Shown piece after piece: positions 1 to 4,979 of a stretch of 6,674 bases of DNA. Position numbers and translations under genes: made by a program. The DNA comes from Erwinia sp. (GTDB lineage Bacteria; Pseudomonadota; Gammaproteobacteria; Enterobacterales; Enterobacteriaceae). The stretch's first letter is position 1. Every line of letters starts with the position of its first letter. A model generated the notes under the pieces. That model saw nothing but the letters and a program-made list of their open reading frames with translations. It had not been told where the DNA came from and did not search any database. The stretch is from positions 1 to 6,674 of the forward strand of contig DOOK01000015.1 in NCBI GenBank assembly GCA_003512805.1, read 5' to 3'.

Positions 1-169
1 CAATGAAGACAACGGCCAGTATCCTGCATGGCGGCTGGGCGGCTCTTACACCGCGGGCGATATTATTACCCATCAGGGTAAAAACTGGGTTTGCATCCAG
101 ACGCATATTGCTTACGCGGTTGAGTGGGCACCAGGGCTGGCAGAAAGCCTGTGGGGTCAGGTGCGTTAA
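1..169 (+). CDS. C-terminal end of a chitin-binding (CBM5/12) protein, partial
   Basis: The open frame enters the window with its first full codon at base 2 and ends at TAA 167-169, leaving 55 residues. They match the family 5/12 carbohydrate-binding module: an aromatic-rich YPAW start, then SYTAGDIITHQGKNWVC, a His in QTHIAYA, WAPG, and LW near the end. In known proteins this small beta-sandwich domain uses exposed Trp and Tyr to hold chitin, and it usually sits at the end of secreted chitinases, lytic polysaccharide monooxygenases or, less often, phage tail appendages. The catalytic part lies outside the window, so the enzyme class cannot be told. The next gene on the same strand is a lysozyme, which fits either a cell-wall or chitin-degrading locus or a prophage remnant. 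I am confident of the domain, not of the whole protein. Confidence 0.85.
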   Translation, partial: NEDNGQYPAWRLGGSYTAGDIITHQGKNWVCIQTHIAYAVEWAPGLAESLWGQVR

Positions 170-180
170 TTGAGCTTTTC

Positions 181-200
181 GGGCCGAAAGGAGGCGGCCC
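181..200 (+). other. GC-rich hairpin after the chitin-binding gene
   Basis: GGGCCG (181-186) and CGGCCC (195-200) form a perfect 6-bp stem with an 8-base loop, 12 bases after the stop codon. No T-run follows, so it is at best a weak or factor-assisted terminator or an mRNA 3' stabilising stem. The loop contains AAGGAGG, but no start codon lies at a useful distance. Confidence 0.4.
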
Positions 201-253
201 GTCAATAACGCCTGACGTACATTCACGTTGTTGAGCCGTCAGCGGCTTGTACA

Positions 254-305
254 GCGTGATTTTTAATACGCTTTTACTGACTGAAGCGCGTATCAGAAAT
301 CACGC
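254..305 (+). other. Long interrupted inverted repeat in the lysozyme leader
   Basis: GCGTGATTT (254-262) pairs perfectly with AAATCACGC (297-305), and inside it ATACGC (266-271) pairs with GCGTAT (288-293). A symmetrical 3x3 internal loop separates the two stems, and the apical loop is 16 bases. A further short stem, AGCCG/CGGCT, lies just upstream at 234-247. The element occupies the middle of the 204-base gap between the chitin-binding gene and the lysozyme gene. It could be an mRNA leader structure, a protein-binding site, or part of a small RNA. There is no T-run after it, so a simple terminator is unlikely. Confidence 0.5.
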
Positions 306-373
306 CGTCTTATCGGTAAAGAGTTGGCCAGCGCTCCCTGGGCTGGCAACGGGGGGTAACCAGTAAATTTATC

Positions 374-838
374 ATGAGAAACAGAATGAAAATCAGCGAA
401 AAAGGTATCCGCTTTATTAAAGAAGAAGAGGGGGAAAAACTTACGGGCTATCTGGATTGTGTGGGGATCCCGACTATCGGCGTGGGCCATACCGGTAACG
501 TGGACGGCGTAGCTATCAGTAAAGCGATGATTATTAGCGCCGAAAAATCCACCGAACTGCTGCACAAAGATCTGGCTGTAGTCGAGCAGGCTATTGCGAA
601 CGCTGTCACCGTGCCGCTAAGTCATCATCAATATGACGCGCTTTGCAGCCTGATTTTTAATATCGGCGTAACGGCCTTTGTTCATTCTACGGTGAGAAAA
701 AAGCTGAACGAAAGGAAATATCAGGAAGCGGCAGACGCTTTTTTGTTGTGGAAAAGAGCGGGGAAAAAGGTCAATTTGCTGCTGCCGCGTAGAAAACGGG
801 AATACGCGCTGTTTTTAACGCCGGACGGTCAGCGCTGA
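374..838 (+). CDS. Phage-type lysozyme (endolysin), glycoside hydrolase family 24
   Basis: The 154-residue product hydrolyses the beta-1,4 bond between N-acetylmuramic acid and N-acetylglucosamine in peptidoglycan. The catalytic triad is intact: Glu19 (in EEEG), Asp28 (in GYLDC) and Thr34 (in IPTIGVGHT). Spacings are 9 and 15, the same as E11-D20-T26 of T4 lysozyme. The length is typical of lambdoid endolysins. There is no signal peptide or N-terminal signal-anchor helix, so export would need a holin, and no holin or spanin gene is visible nearby. ATG 374 and the in-frame ATG 386 are both possible; the second gives MKISEKGI, closer to the usual family start, with GAGA seven bases upstream. 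Neither has a strong Shine-Dalgarno site. It lies 204 bases after the chitin-binding gene on the same strand. Prophage remnant or secretion accessory are both open. Confidence 0.9.
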   Translation: MRNRMKISEKGIRFIKEEEGEKLTGYLDCVGIPTIGVGHTGNVDGVAISKAMIISAEKSTELLHKDLAVVEQAIANAVTVPLSHHQYDALCSLIFNIGVTAFVHSTVRKKLNERKYQEAADAFLLWKRAGKKVNLLLPRRKREYALFLTPDGQR

Positions 839-924
839 AGTTTTGCCTGGGTAGGGTGACTTTCCCGCTGATTTTCACCAGAGCGCCACATATTTTTAAC
901 GTCGCTGTCATTTTTTTCTGCCAT
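829..924 (-). CDS. Possible small protein, 31 residues, unknown function
   Basis: On the minus strand ATG at 924 opens a 31-codon frame ending in TGA at 829, overlapping the last 10 bases of the lysozyme gene tail to tail. A good ribosome-binding site, AAGGA, lies seven bases before the ATG (minus-strand reading of 932-936). The product starts MAEKNDSDVKNMWRSGENQR and is hydrophilic, with many charged and polar residues, no membrane segment and no cysteines. I do not recognise it. The support is the start signal and the absence of any other explanation for the 166-base lysozyme-phnH gap. A chance frame of this length is quite possible. Confidence 0.35.
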   Translation of the reverse strand: MAEKNDSDVKNMWRSGENQRESHPTQAKLQR

Positions 925-959
925 GCTTGTATCCTTAAAGGCTATTCAGTTGTTGTCCG

Positions 960-973
960 ATCGGCGGGCCGAT
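960..973. promoter_or_regulatory. Palindrome in the phnH upstream region
   Basis: ATCGGC (960-965) and GCCGAT (968-973) are perfect inverted halves around a GG centre. The site lies 31 bases before the phnH start and 35 bases before the start of the possible minus-strand small gene. That position between two divergent starts would suit an operator. No regulator can be assigned from the sequence. Confidence 0.3.
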
Positions 974-994
974 GAACGAGTCTGTCACTTTTAC

Positions 995-998
995 AGGA
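995..998 (+). promoter_or_regulatory. phnH ribosome-binding site, decides the start
   Basis: AGGA lies six bases before ATG 1005. The longer frame from ATG 972 has no comparable signal and adds 11 residues with no match to PhnH, whereas the frame from 1005 begins MTL, as E. coli PhnH does. Confidence 0.7.
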
Positions 999-1004
999 AA
1001 ATTT

Positions 1005-1565
1005 ATGACTTTGATTGCCAGCTTCAGCCACTCTTTTGCCGATTCGCAGCGCGCTTTCCGCCTTATTTTGAAAGCGATAAGCGAACCCGGTGTAAAAGTT
1101 ACGCTGCCGCAAATCCCGGTATGGGGCAATGCTTCGCCTGCGGCAACGGCTATTCTGATGACGCTGGTGGATCGGGAAACACCGTTCTGGCTCGACAGCT
1201 CGCTCGGTGACGAAGCGATGCTGGCAAATTTACAGCGTTTCGGTGCCAGAACGGCGGCCAAAGCGGAAGCGTCGGTGGCACTGCTTCATGCCGCTTCTGA
1301 TATCGCCATCGCGGAATTTTCGCCAGACAGCTGCTCGCCCGCCACCGTCATTATTGAGGTGCCGACACTGAGCGGCGGCCTGACGCTGCGCTTAAGTGGT
1401 CCGAACCTGAGGGAGTCCCGCGCCGTCGCGCCAAAACTGCCGAAAGCAGTTCTGCATTATCTGCGTGAGCGGGTGCACTCTTTTCCCCAGCCAATCGACC
1501 TGATTTTTACCTGTGGCGATCAGATGATGGCGCTGCCGCACACCACCAACGTCGTGGTCTGTTAA
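1005..1565 (+). CDS. phnH: PhnH, carbon-phosphorus lyase core subunit (orphan)
   Basis: The 186-residue product resembles E. coli PhnH (194 residues) along its length. The N-terminus reads SFADSQRAFRLILKAISEPG, where E. coli has QDAQHSFRRLLKAMSEPGV. The C-terminal half keeps the LSGG, LRLSGP and APKLP motifs, then IDLIFTCGDQMMALPHTTNVVVC, close to the E. coli ending. PhnH is a cytoplasmic dimer in the PhnGHIJ core complex; with PhnG, PhnI and PhnL it converts MgATP plus alkylphosphonate to ribose-phosphonate triphosphate, before PhnJ cuts the C-P bond. None of those partners is encoded here: upstream is a lysozyme, downstream a convergent glycosyltransferase. The frame is intact, so it is either a recent leftover of a phn cluster, a gene working with partners elsewhere, or repurposed. 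No phnG remnant is visible before the start. It overlaps the glycosyltransferase stop by four bases. Confidence 0.92.
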   Translation: MTLIASFSHSFADSQRAFRLILKAISEPGVKVTLPQIPVWGNASPAATAILMTLVDRETPFWLDSSLGDEAMLANLQRFGARTAAKAEASVALLHAASDIAIAEFSPDSCSPATVIIEVPTLSGGLTLRLSGPNLRESRAVAPKLPKAVLHYLRERVHSFPQPIDLIFTCGDQMMALPHTTNVVVC

Positions 1566-2380
1566 CCGGCTATCTCCCACCACATTTTATTTAACGGGTA
1601 ATAGCGGTCTTGCGGATCGGGCTGACGCTCCCAGGGTTTATCAATAATGTAATGAATATTCTTCACTTCAGGCAGGTGCCACATGGCGCTGTGCTGGAAG
1701 GGAAGGGTCTTCAGCGCATTATAAATGTAGGGCAGCGGCCGCCAGCGTTGGTGGTAGTAATCGTTAAGAAAATCCTGCTCGGCAAACAGATAGCGTGACA
1801 GATCCTTCACCTCGGCCAGCTTTTGCAGCATATCCTCATAAACAGCGCGATCCGGCGTCAGCACCAAAAAGCCCCCGTTCAGATAATTATCCACTTCCTC
1901 GGGCTGCTCCGTATGATCCACACCCCGGCAATAGCTATAGAAGCAGTTTTCCGGCGTCCAGCTTTTCGGGTAGCTGGGGATCTTATTGGGATTGCATCGG
2001 CAGGCGTGGCACGCGGCAATGCTCTCTTTAGCCAGCGTCAGAGCAAAGAGTTCATCCATGTTCTGCACCACCAGCATGTCCGCATCGAGAAAAACAATGC
2101 GCTCAAATTCTGTCAGCTGCCACGCCGCCAGCTTAGTCCAGACTTCAGAAAAGCGTGCATTGGCGTAGTGATGTGGCAGGCTACTGTCGGGACTGACCGG
2201 CTGCACTTCCCGTACCAGACAGCCTTGCTGCTCCAGAGTTTGCCGGCTTTGGGCGTCAATATTTTCCGTTACCATAACCACTAGGGGGTAACGGCTGCCG
2301 CTTTTTTTCAGCGAACGATTCAACGCGCTGACGCCTACCAGATAGCCCGGCTGCGTCAGCAGGGTTGCCCATGCCTTCAT
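1562..2380 (-). CDS. Family 8 (GT8) glycosyltransferase, galactinol-synthase/glycogenin-like
   Basis: The 272-residue enzyme transfers a sugar from a nucleotide-sugar donor with retention of configuration. GT8 hallmarks appear in order: an ATLL-x(3)-GYLVGVSAL N-terminal strand, the metal- and nucleotide-binding DAD (99-101) in FLDADMLVV, NGGFLVL near 168, EQDFLN near 201, and the late HYIIDKPW (His243, Lys248) that completes donor and metal binding. Five cysteines (124, 127, 129, 146, 151) fall between DAD and NGG in a CHACRCNP...PENC pattern, which I associate with fungal and plant-like GT8 enzymes rather than LPS galactosyl/glucosyltransferases. No signal peptide or membrane segment is seen, so it is probably cytoplasmic. 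It starts 14 bases after the oxidase stop and is almost certainly cotranscribed. The substrate is unknown; a polyol or lactone-derived acceptor is my inference. The start at 2380 is preferred over 2386 because of Shine-Dalgarno spacing. Confidence 0.88.
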   Translation of the reverse strand: MKAWATLLTQPGYLVGVSALNRSLKKSGSRYPLVVMVTENIDAQSRQTLEQQGCLVREVQPVSPDSSLPHHYANARFSEVWTKLAAWQLTEFERIVFLDADMLVVQNMDELFALTLAKESIAACHACRCNPNKIPSYPKSWTPENCFYSYCRGVDHTEQPEEVDNYLNGGFLVLTPDRAVYEDMLQKLAEVKDLSRYLFAEQDFLNDYYHQRWRPLPYIYNALKTLPFQHSAMWHLPEVKNIHYIIDKPWERQPDPQDRYYPLNKMWWEIAG

Positions 2381-2387
2381 TGGCATT

Positions 2388-2393
2388 CTCCTT
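2388..2393 (-). promoter_or_regulatory. Ribosome-binding site of the GT8 gene, decides the start
   Basis: AAGGAG on the minus strand lies one base before ATG 2386, too close to work, and seven bases before ATG 2380, which is optimal. It begins directly after the oxidase stop codon (2395-2397), so ribosomes finishing the oxidase could re-initiate here. Confidence 0.75.
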
Positions 2394-2394
2394 A

Positions 2395-3771
2395 TTAATC
2401 AAACAGTGCTGCGGTAAACGCATTATCAAATTTGTGCTGCGGATCCAGCGTCTCGCGGACCTGCCGGAACGCTTGCCACTGTGGGTAAATTTCCGGCCAG
2501 CTGTACAGCGATTCGTCAAAATATTTGCCCCAGTGTGGCCTGCCGCCTTCCGCCGCCAGGACCTGCTCAATAGCCTGCAAAAAGCTGACGCCTTCTTCAG
2601 AAAGCGAACCGTCTTCGGCGTAATAAACGACAAAGCCAAAGAAACAGGTATCGACGCCGTAAGCCGGGCTTAGCCAACTTGCAGAGGGACCGGTACAACG
2701 CAGGATAATTGGATAGTGCATATGGGGCTGCGTGTCGCTATGCCAGGCTTTAATCTTGCGAATAACATCGCCCACGCGCGACAGCGGGATGCCGATCTCA
2801 ACGTTGATCTGCGGCGTAGCAATACCGCGACAGAATACCTGGTAAACGTCGCCAGTGACGTCGGAGAAATCTTTAAAACGCGTGACGGTGCGGAACGGCT
2901 TGCCGTTTTCATCAACAATTTTGGTATCGCTACGCATATGCTGCAGTGTTTGATCGATGGTGTCATTCATCGCATCGCTGGTTTCTTCCTGCTTCACCAG
3001 GTCGTTATTATTGGCGTGATACTGCGCAATTTCTTCGCTATTGGCTTCACGAGCCGTCCATACGTGCACCTGATTTTCATTAGGAAACCACCACGCTTTG
3101 CTCAGCGCATAGTTATGGTTCCAGTCCAGAATGTCCTGCTCCAGCGTGTCGCCACTGACGGCGTTTTTATAACAGGTATAAACCAGGGATGGTCGTGTAC
3201 GCAGCGTTACCTGGGTCACAATACCCAACGCCCCAACGCCGAGCTGCACGGCCGGGAAAAACGGATGATCGCGGTCAAAATCCGCCACGGTACCGTCCGC
3301 CAGCACCATACGAATACTCAGCGCCTCGTCGGCAATAGAGCTTTGCTGCAGGCCCTGGCCGTGGGTACCGGTCGCCAGCGCACCTGCCAGCGTCTGCGCG
3401 GCGATAACGCCGGGCGAAGAGGGCAGCATTTTGCCTTCGGCACTCAGGACTTTATAAATCTCATGCATGGGCGTGCTGCCTGCAAAGGTCGCGCTGTTGT
3501 CATCCATCGCGATTAATCCTCGCAGATGGCGTAGATCAAGCAGCGTATCGCCAGCCTCCGCCAGTTTGAGGACGCGGCCAGGCGACATTTTGTTGCCGAT
3601 GACGCGGACTTTCCCACGACTGGCGGCAATCAGTCGGCAAAGCTCTTCTTCCGTTTCAGGGGCGCTGACGGCGTTGCGGTCGCCCAGCGTGGCGTTCTGC
3701 GCCCAGTTCATGATTTTGCCTTCTTCGACATCCGGCTGACGGCGTGGGTAACCGGCATTTTCGCTTGTCAT
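2395..3771 (-). CDS. FAD-dependent aldonolactone-oxidase-like enzyme (VAO family)
   Basis: The 458-residue protein has the vanillyl-alcohol-oxidase architecture: an N-terminal FAD-binding domain (about 35-195) and a C-terminal D-arabinono-1,4-lactone oxidase-type domain (about 215-458). Visible signatures are KVRVIGNKMSPG (54-65) at the FAD pyrophosphate loop, PGVIAAQTLAGALATGTHGQG (120-140), GVGALGIVTQVTL (178-190), HWGK (413-416) and LDP...F-N-F near the end. Relatives oxidise L-gulono-, L-galactono- or D-arabinono-lactone, or alditols, using oxygen or another acceptor. Where covalent-FAD members have GHSP this protein has KMSP, with Met62 at the His position, so FAD is probably not covalently bound. 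ATG 3771 has AGGAG six bases upstream; ATG 3711 (MNWAQN) also has a possible site, so the first 20 residues are uncertain. It is first gene of a pair with GT8 and lies downstream of tetR. The exact substrate is not determinable. Confidence 0.87.
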   Translation of the reverse strand: MTSENAGYPRRQPDVEEGKIMNWAQNATLGDRNAVSAPETEEELCRLIAASRGKVRVIGNKMSPGRVLKLAEAGDTLLDLRHLRGLIAMDDNSATFAGSTPMHEIYKVLSAEGKMLPSSPGVIAAQTLAGALATGTHGQGLQQSSIADEALSIRMVLADGTVADFDRDHPFFPAVQLGVGALGIVTQVTLRTRPSLVYTCYKNAVSGDTLEQDILDWNHNYALSKAWWFPNENQVHVWTAREANSEEIAQYHANNNDLVKQEETSDAMNDTIDQTLQHMRSDTKIVDENGKPFRTVTRFKDFSDVTGDVYQVFCRGIATPQINVEIGIPLSRVGDVIRKIKAWHSDTQPHMHYPIILRCTGPSASWLSPAYGVDTCFFGFVVYYAEDGSLSEEGVSFLQAIEQVLAAEGGRPHWGKYFDESLYSWPEIYPQWQAFRQVRETLDPQHKFDNAFTAALFD

Positions 3772-3821
3772 TAGTAGCTCCTGGCGTAAGGCCTTTTAAT
3801 AGATAACATGCGGGACGAACT

Positions 3822-3837
3822 TAAGGGGTTAACCTTA
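3822..3837. promoter_or_regulatory. Palindromic element in the oxidase leader
   Basis: TAAGGGGTTAACCTTA has inverted TAAGG/CCTTA ends and a perfect GGTTAACC core (3827-3834). It sits about 50 bases upstream of the oxidase start, in the same gap as the twin TGTACA sites. It could be a second regulator site or part of a promoter. No convincing -35/-10 pair was found in this gap. Confidence 0.3.
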
Positions 3838-3881
3838 GTAAGCGTAGTTGAATCGCCCCGGAACAACAGCGTGACAGGGCT

Positions 3882-3921
3882 ATAAAGTTGTACATCATAT
3901 TTACTGGTTGTACAACTTTAT
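3882..3921. promoter_or_regulatory. Twin operator-like sites forming a 13-bp inverted repeat
   Basis: ATAAAGTTGTACA (3882-3894) and TGTACAACTTTAT (3909-3921) are perfect inverted copies around a 14-base spacer. Each arm contains a ten-base near-palindrome: GTTGTACATC (3887-3896) and the perfect GTTGTACAAC (3907-3916), with centres exactly 20 bp apart. Two sites on the same face of the helix are what cooperative dimeric repressors use. The right arm includes the tetR stop codon (3918-3920), and the whole lies about 110-150 bases upstream of the oxidase start. The simplest reading is an operator for the adjacent TetR protein controlling the oxidase-GT8 operon. No T-run follows on either strand, so a terminator role is unlikely. 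A TATGAT -10-like hexamer lies between the arms on the minus strand, without a good -35. Confidence 0.65.
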
Positions 3922-4559
3922 GCGGCCGTGGGCCGCAGATAGCGCAGCGTGGCGTCTACCACCAGCTGGCGATTACGGGCAATGCTTTGCTGTTCACTTT
4001 CATTATTGCCAAACAGCGTATTGAAGGTGTAACGATTGGAGACGTTGTGCGTGCAGATACTGCTGATCAGGCGATGCACGTCTACCGTATTCACGCCCGG
4101 ATCGAAAACGCCTTCAGCCTTGCCCCGTGTCAGGATCTCGTCCAGCACGTTAAGCGCGCTCTGGTTGAGGGCTTTAATACGTGCGGACTGGCTGATATAG
4201 CGTCCCCGCATCAGGTTTTCACTGCAGACCAGGCGGATAAAATCGGGATGGGAGAGATGGTAGTCAAAGCTGGCTTCTGCCAGCTTTTGCATCGCCAACA
4301 GCGGCGGCAGCTCGGTCAGGTTAAGCTGCGTTTCGTGCTGGCGAATAGCCTGATAAACCTGTTCCAGCACGGCCACATACAGGTTTTCTTTATTAGCAAA
4401 GTGATAGACCACCATGCGCTTGGTGGTGCCGGCATGGTCAGCGATCTGCTCCATGCGCGCGCCCTGTAAACCAAACTCGGCAAAAGTTGCCAGCGCGCCG
4501 GCAAGAATACGTTTCTTTAACCCTTCCGGGTCATTTTTTCGTTTAGCAAGTGCAGGCAT
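3918..4559 (-). CDS. TetR/AcrR-family transcriptional regulator
   Basis: The 213-residue product begins with a basic tail and then the TetR DNA-binding domain (about 16-62): ILAGALATFAEFGLQGARMEQIADHAGTTKRMVVYHFANKENLY. This includes the helix-turn-helix and the conserved YHF-x-NKENLY end. Residues 63-213 are the helical ligand-binding and dimerisation domain, with HPDFIRLVCSENL and ALNQSALNVLDEIL recognisable as common in one AcrR-like subgroup. Such proteins are usually dimeric repressors released by a small molecule. It lies 146 bases upstream of the oxidase-GT8 pair on the same strand, with twin palindromes between, so those genes are the likely targets and their substrate a likely inducer. 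ATG 4559 is chosen over an in-frame TTG at 4565. Neither has a clear Shine-Dalgarno site, so the protein may be weakly translated. Confidence 0.9.
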   Translation of the reverse strand: MPALAKRKNDPEGLKKRILAGALATFAEFGLQGARMEQIADHAGTTKRMVVYHFANKENLYVAVLEQVYQAIRQHETQLNLTELPPLLAMQKLAEASFDYHLSHPDFIRLVCSENLMRGRYISQSARIKALNQSALNVLDEILTRGKAEGVFDPGVNTVDVHRLISSICTHNVSNRYTFNTLFGNNESEQQSIARNRQLVVDATLRYLRPTAA

Positions 4560-4686
4560 AGCCAATCAGTTAGTCCGTCATCCAGAGCCTTTGCGGCTGA
4601 AGCGCACAAGAATACCATAAAAACCCTAAGCTGATTTTCGGGAAAGGTTGGAAGAAGAGCATATTTCCGTGCTGGCCGCACCTGCG

Positions 4687-4702
4687 GTTAAATCGACTTA
4701 AC
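4687..4702. promoter_or_regulatory. 16-bp palindrome between tetR and the divergent small gene
   Basis: GTTAAATCGACTTAAC matches its own reverse complement at 14 of 16 positions. It lies 27 bases before the 53-codon gene and 127 bases from the tetR start, inside their divergent spacer. An operator for one or both genes is plausible. It does not resemble the GTTGTACAAC sites downstream of tetR, so another regulator may be involved. Confidence 0.4.
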
Positions 4703-4729
4703 GCATCCACCCGATTGCAGGAGAAATTT

Positions 4730-4891
4730 ATGTCCCGTTTGAAAAGATATTTTGCGGCTTTTTATGCCTGGTCTTCGCCATCCGCTTTGTCAGAAGAGAC
4801 CGCCGGTCTGACTGAATCCCTGCTGCCAATGGGCCAGCTCTACGGCTTTGAGATGAGCTGGCAGCGGGCAAGAGGATATGGTGAAAAATAA
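4730..4891 (+). CDS. Small protein of 53 residues, unknown function
   Basis: ATG 4730 has a good ribosome-binding site (AGGAGA, 4719-4724, five bases upstream) and opens a 53-codon frame ending at TAA 4889-4891. The product starts MSRLKRYFAAFYAWSSPSAL: a basic, aromatic N-terminus, then an acidic middle (SEETAGLTE) and a C-terminus MSWQRARGYGEK. No clear membrane helix or cysteine motif is present, and I do not recognise the family. Expression is supported by a strong intrinsic terminator 54 bases after the stop, oriented for this strand and not explained by any other plus-strand gene. It is divergent from tetR. The stop follows a run of five A; a one-base deletion there would extend the frame into the terminator, so this ending is probably natural. 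Confidence 0.5.
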   Translation: MSRLKRYFAAFYAWSSPSALSEETAGLTESLLPMGQLYGFEMSWQRARGYGEK

Positions 4892-4945
4892 TCGCTATCG
4901 CCTGACGCTGCGCTACAGCTACTGGAATGAACTGTGCACTTTACC

Positions 4946-4979
4946 GTGCCGCGTATTCAGCAACGCGGCACCTTTTTTT
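4946..4979 (+). terminator. Rho-independent terminator of the small plus-strand gene
   Basis: GTGCCGCGT (4946-4954) and ACGCGGCAC (4963-4971) form a perfect 9-bp GC-rich stem with an 8-base loop (ATTCAGCA). C and then seven T follow (4973-4979). On the minus strand no T-run follows, so it serves plus-strand transcription. The T-run reaches into the stop codon of the convergent yecA-type gene (4978-4980). Confidence 0.88.

Noticed and set aside
923..1210. Plus-strand 95-codon frame overlapping phnH
   Set aside because: Out-of-frame shadow of phnH, which has the family match and the ribosome-binding site.
2716..3516. Plus-strand frame of 266 codons
   Set aside because: It lies wholly antisense to the lactone-oxidase-like gene, whose motifs are clear, and has no recognisable domain or start signal.
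3888..4469. Plus-strand frame of 193 codons
   Set aside because: Antisense shadow of the TetR gene; its start lies inside the operator-like repeat.
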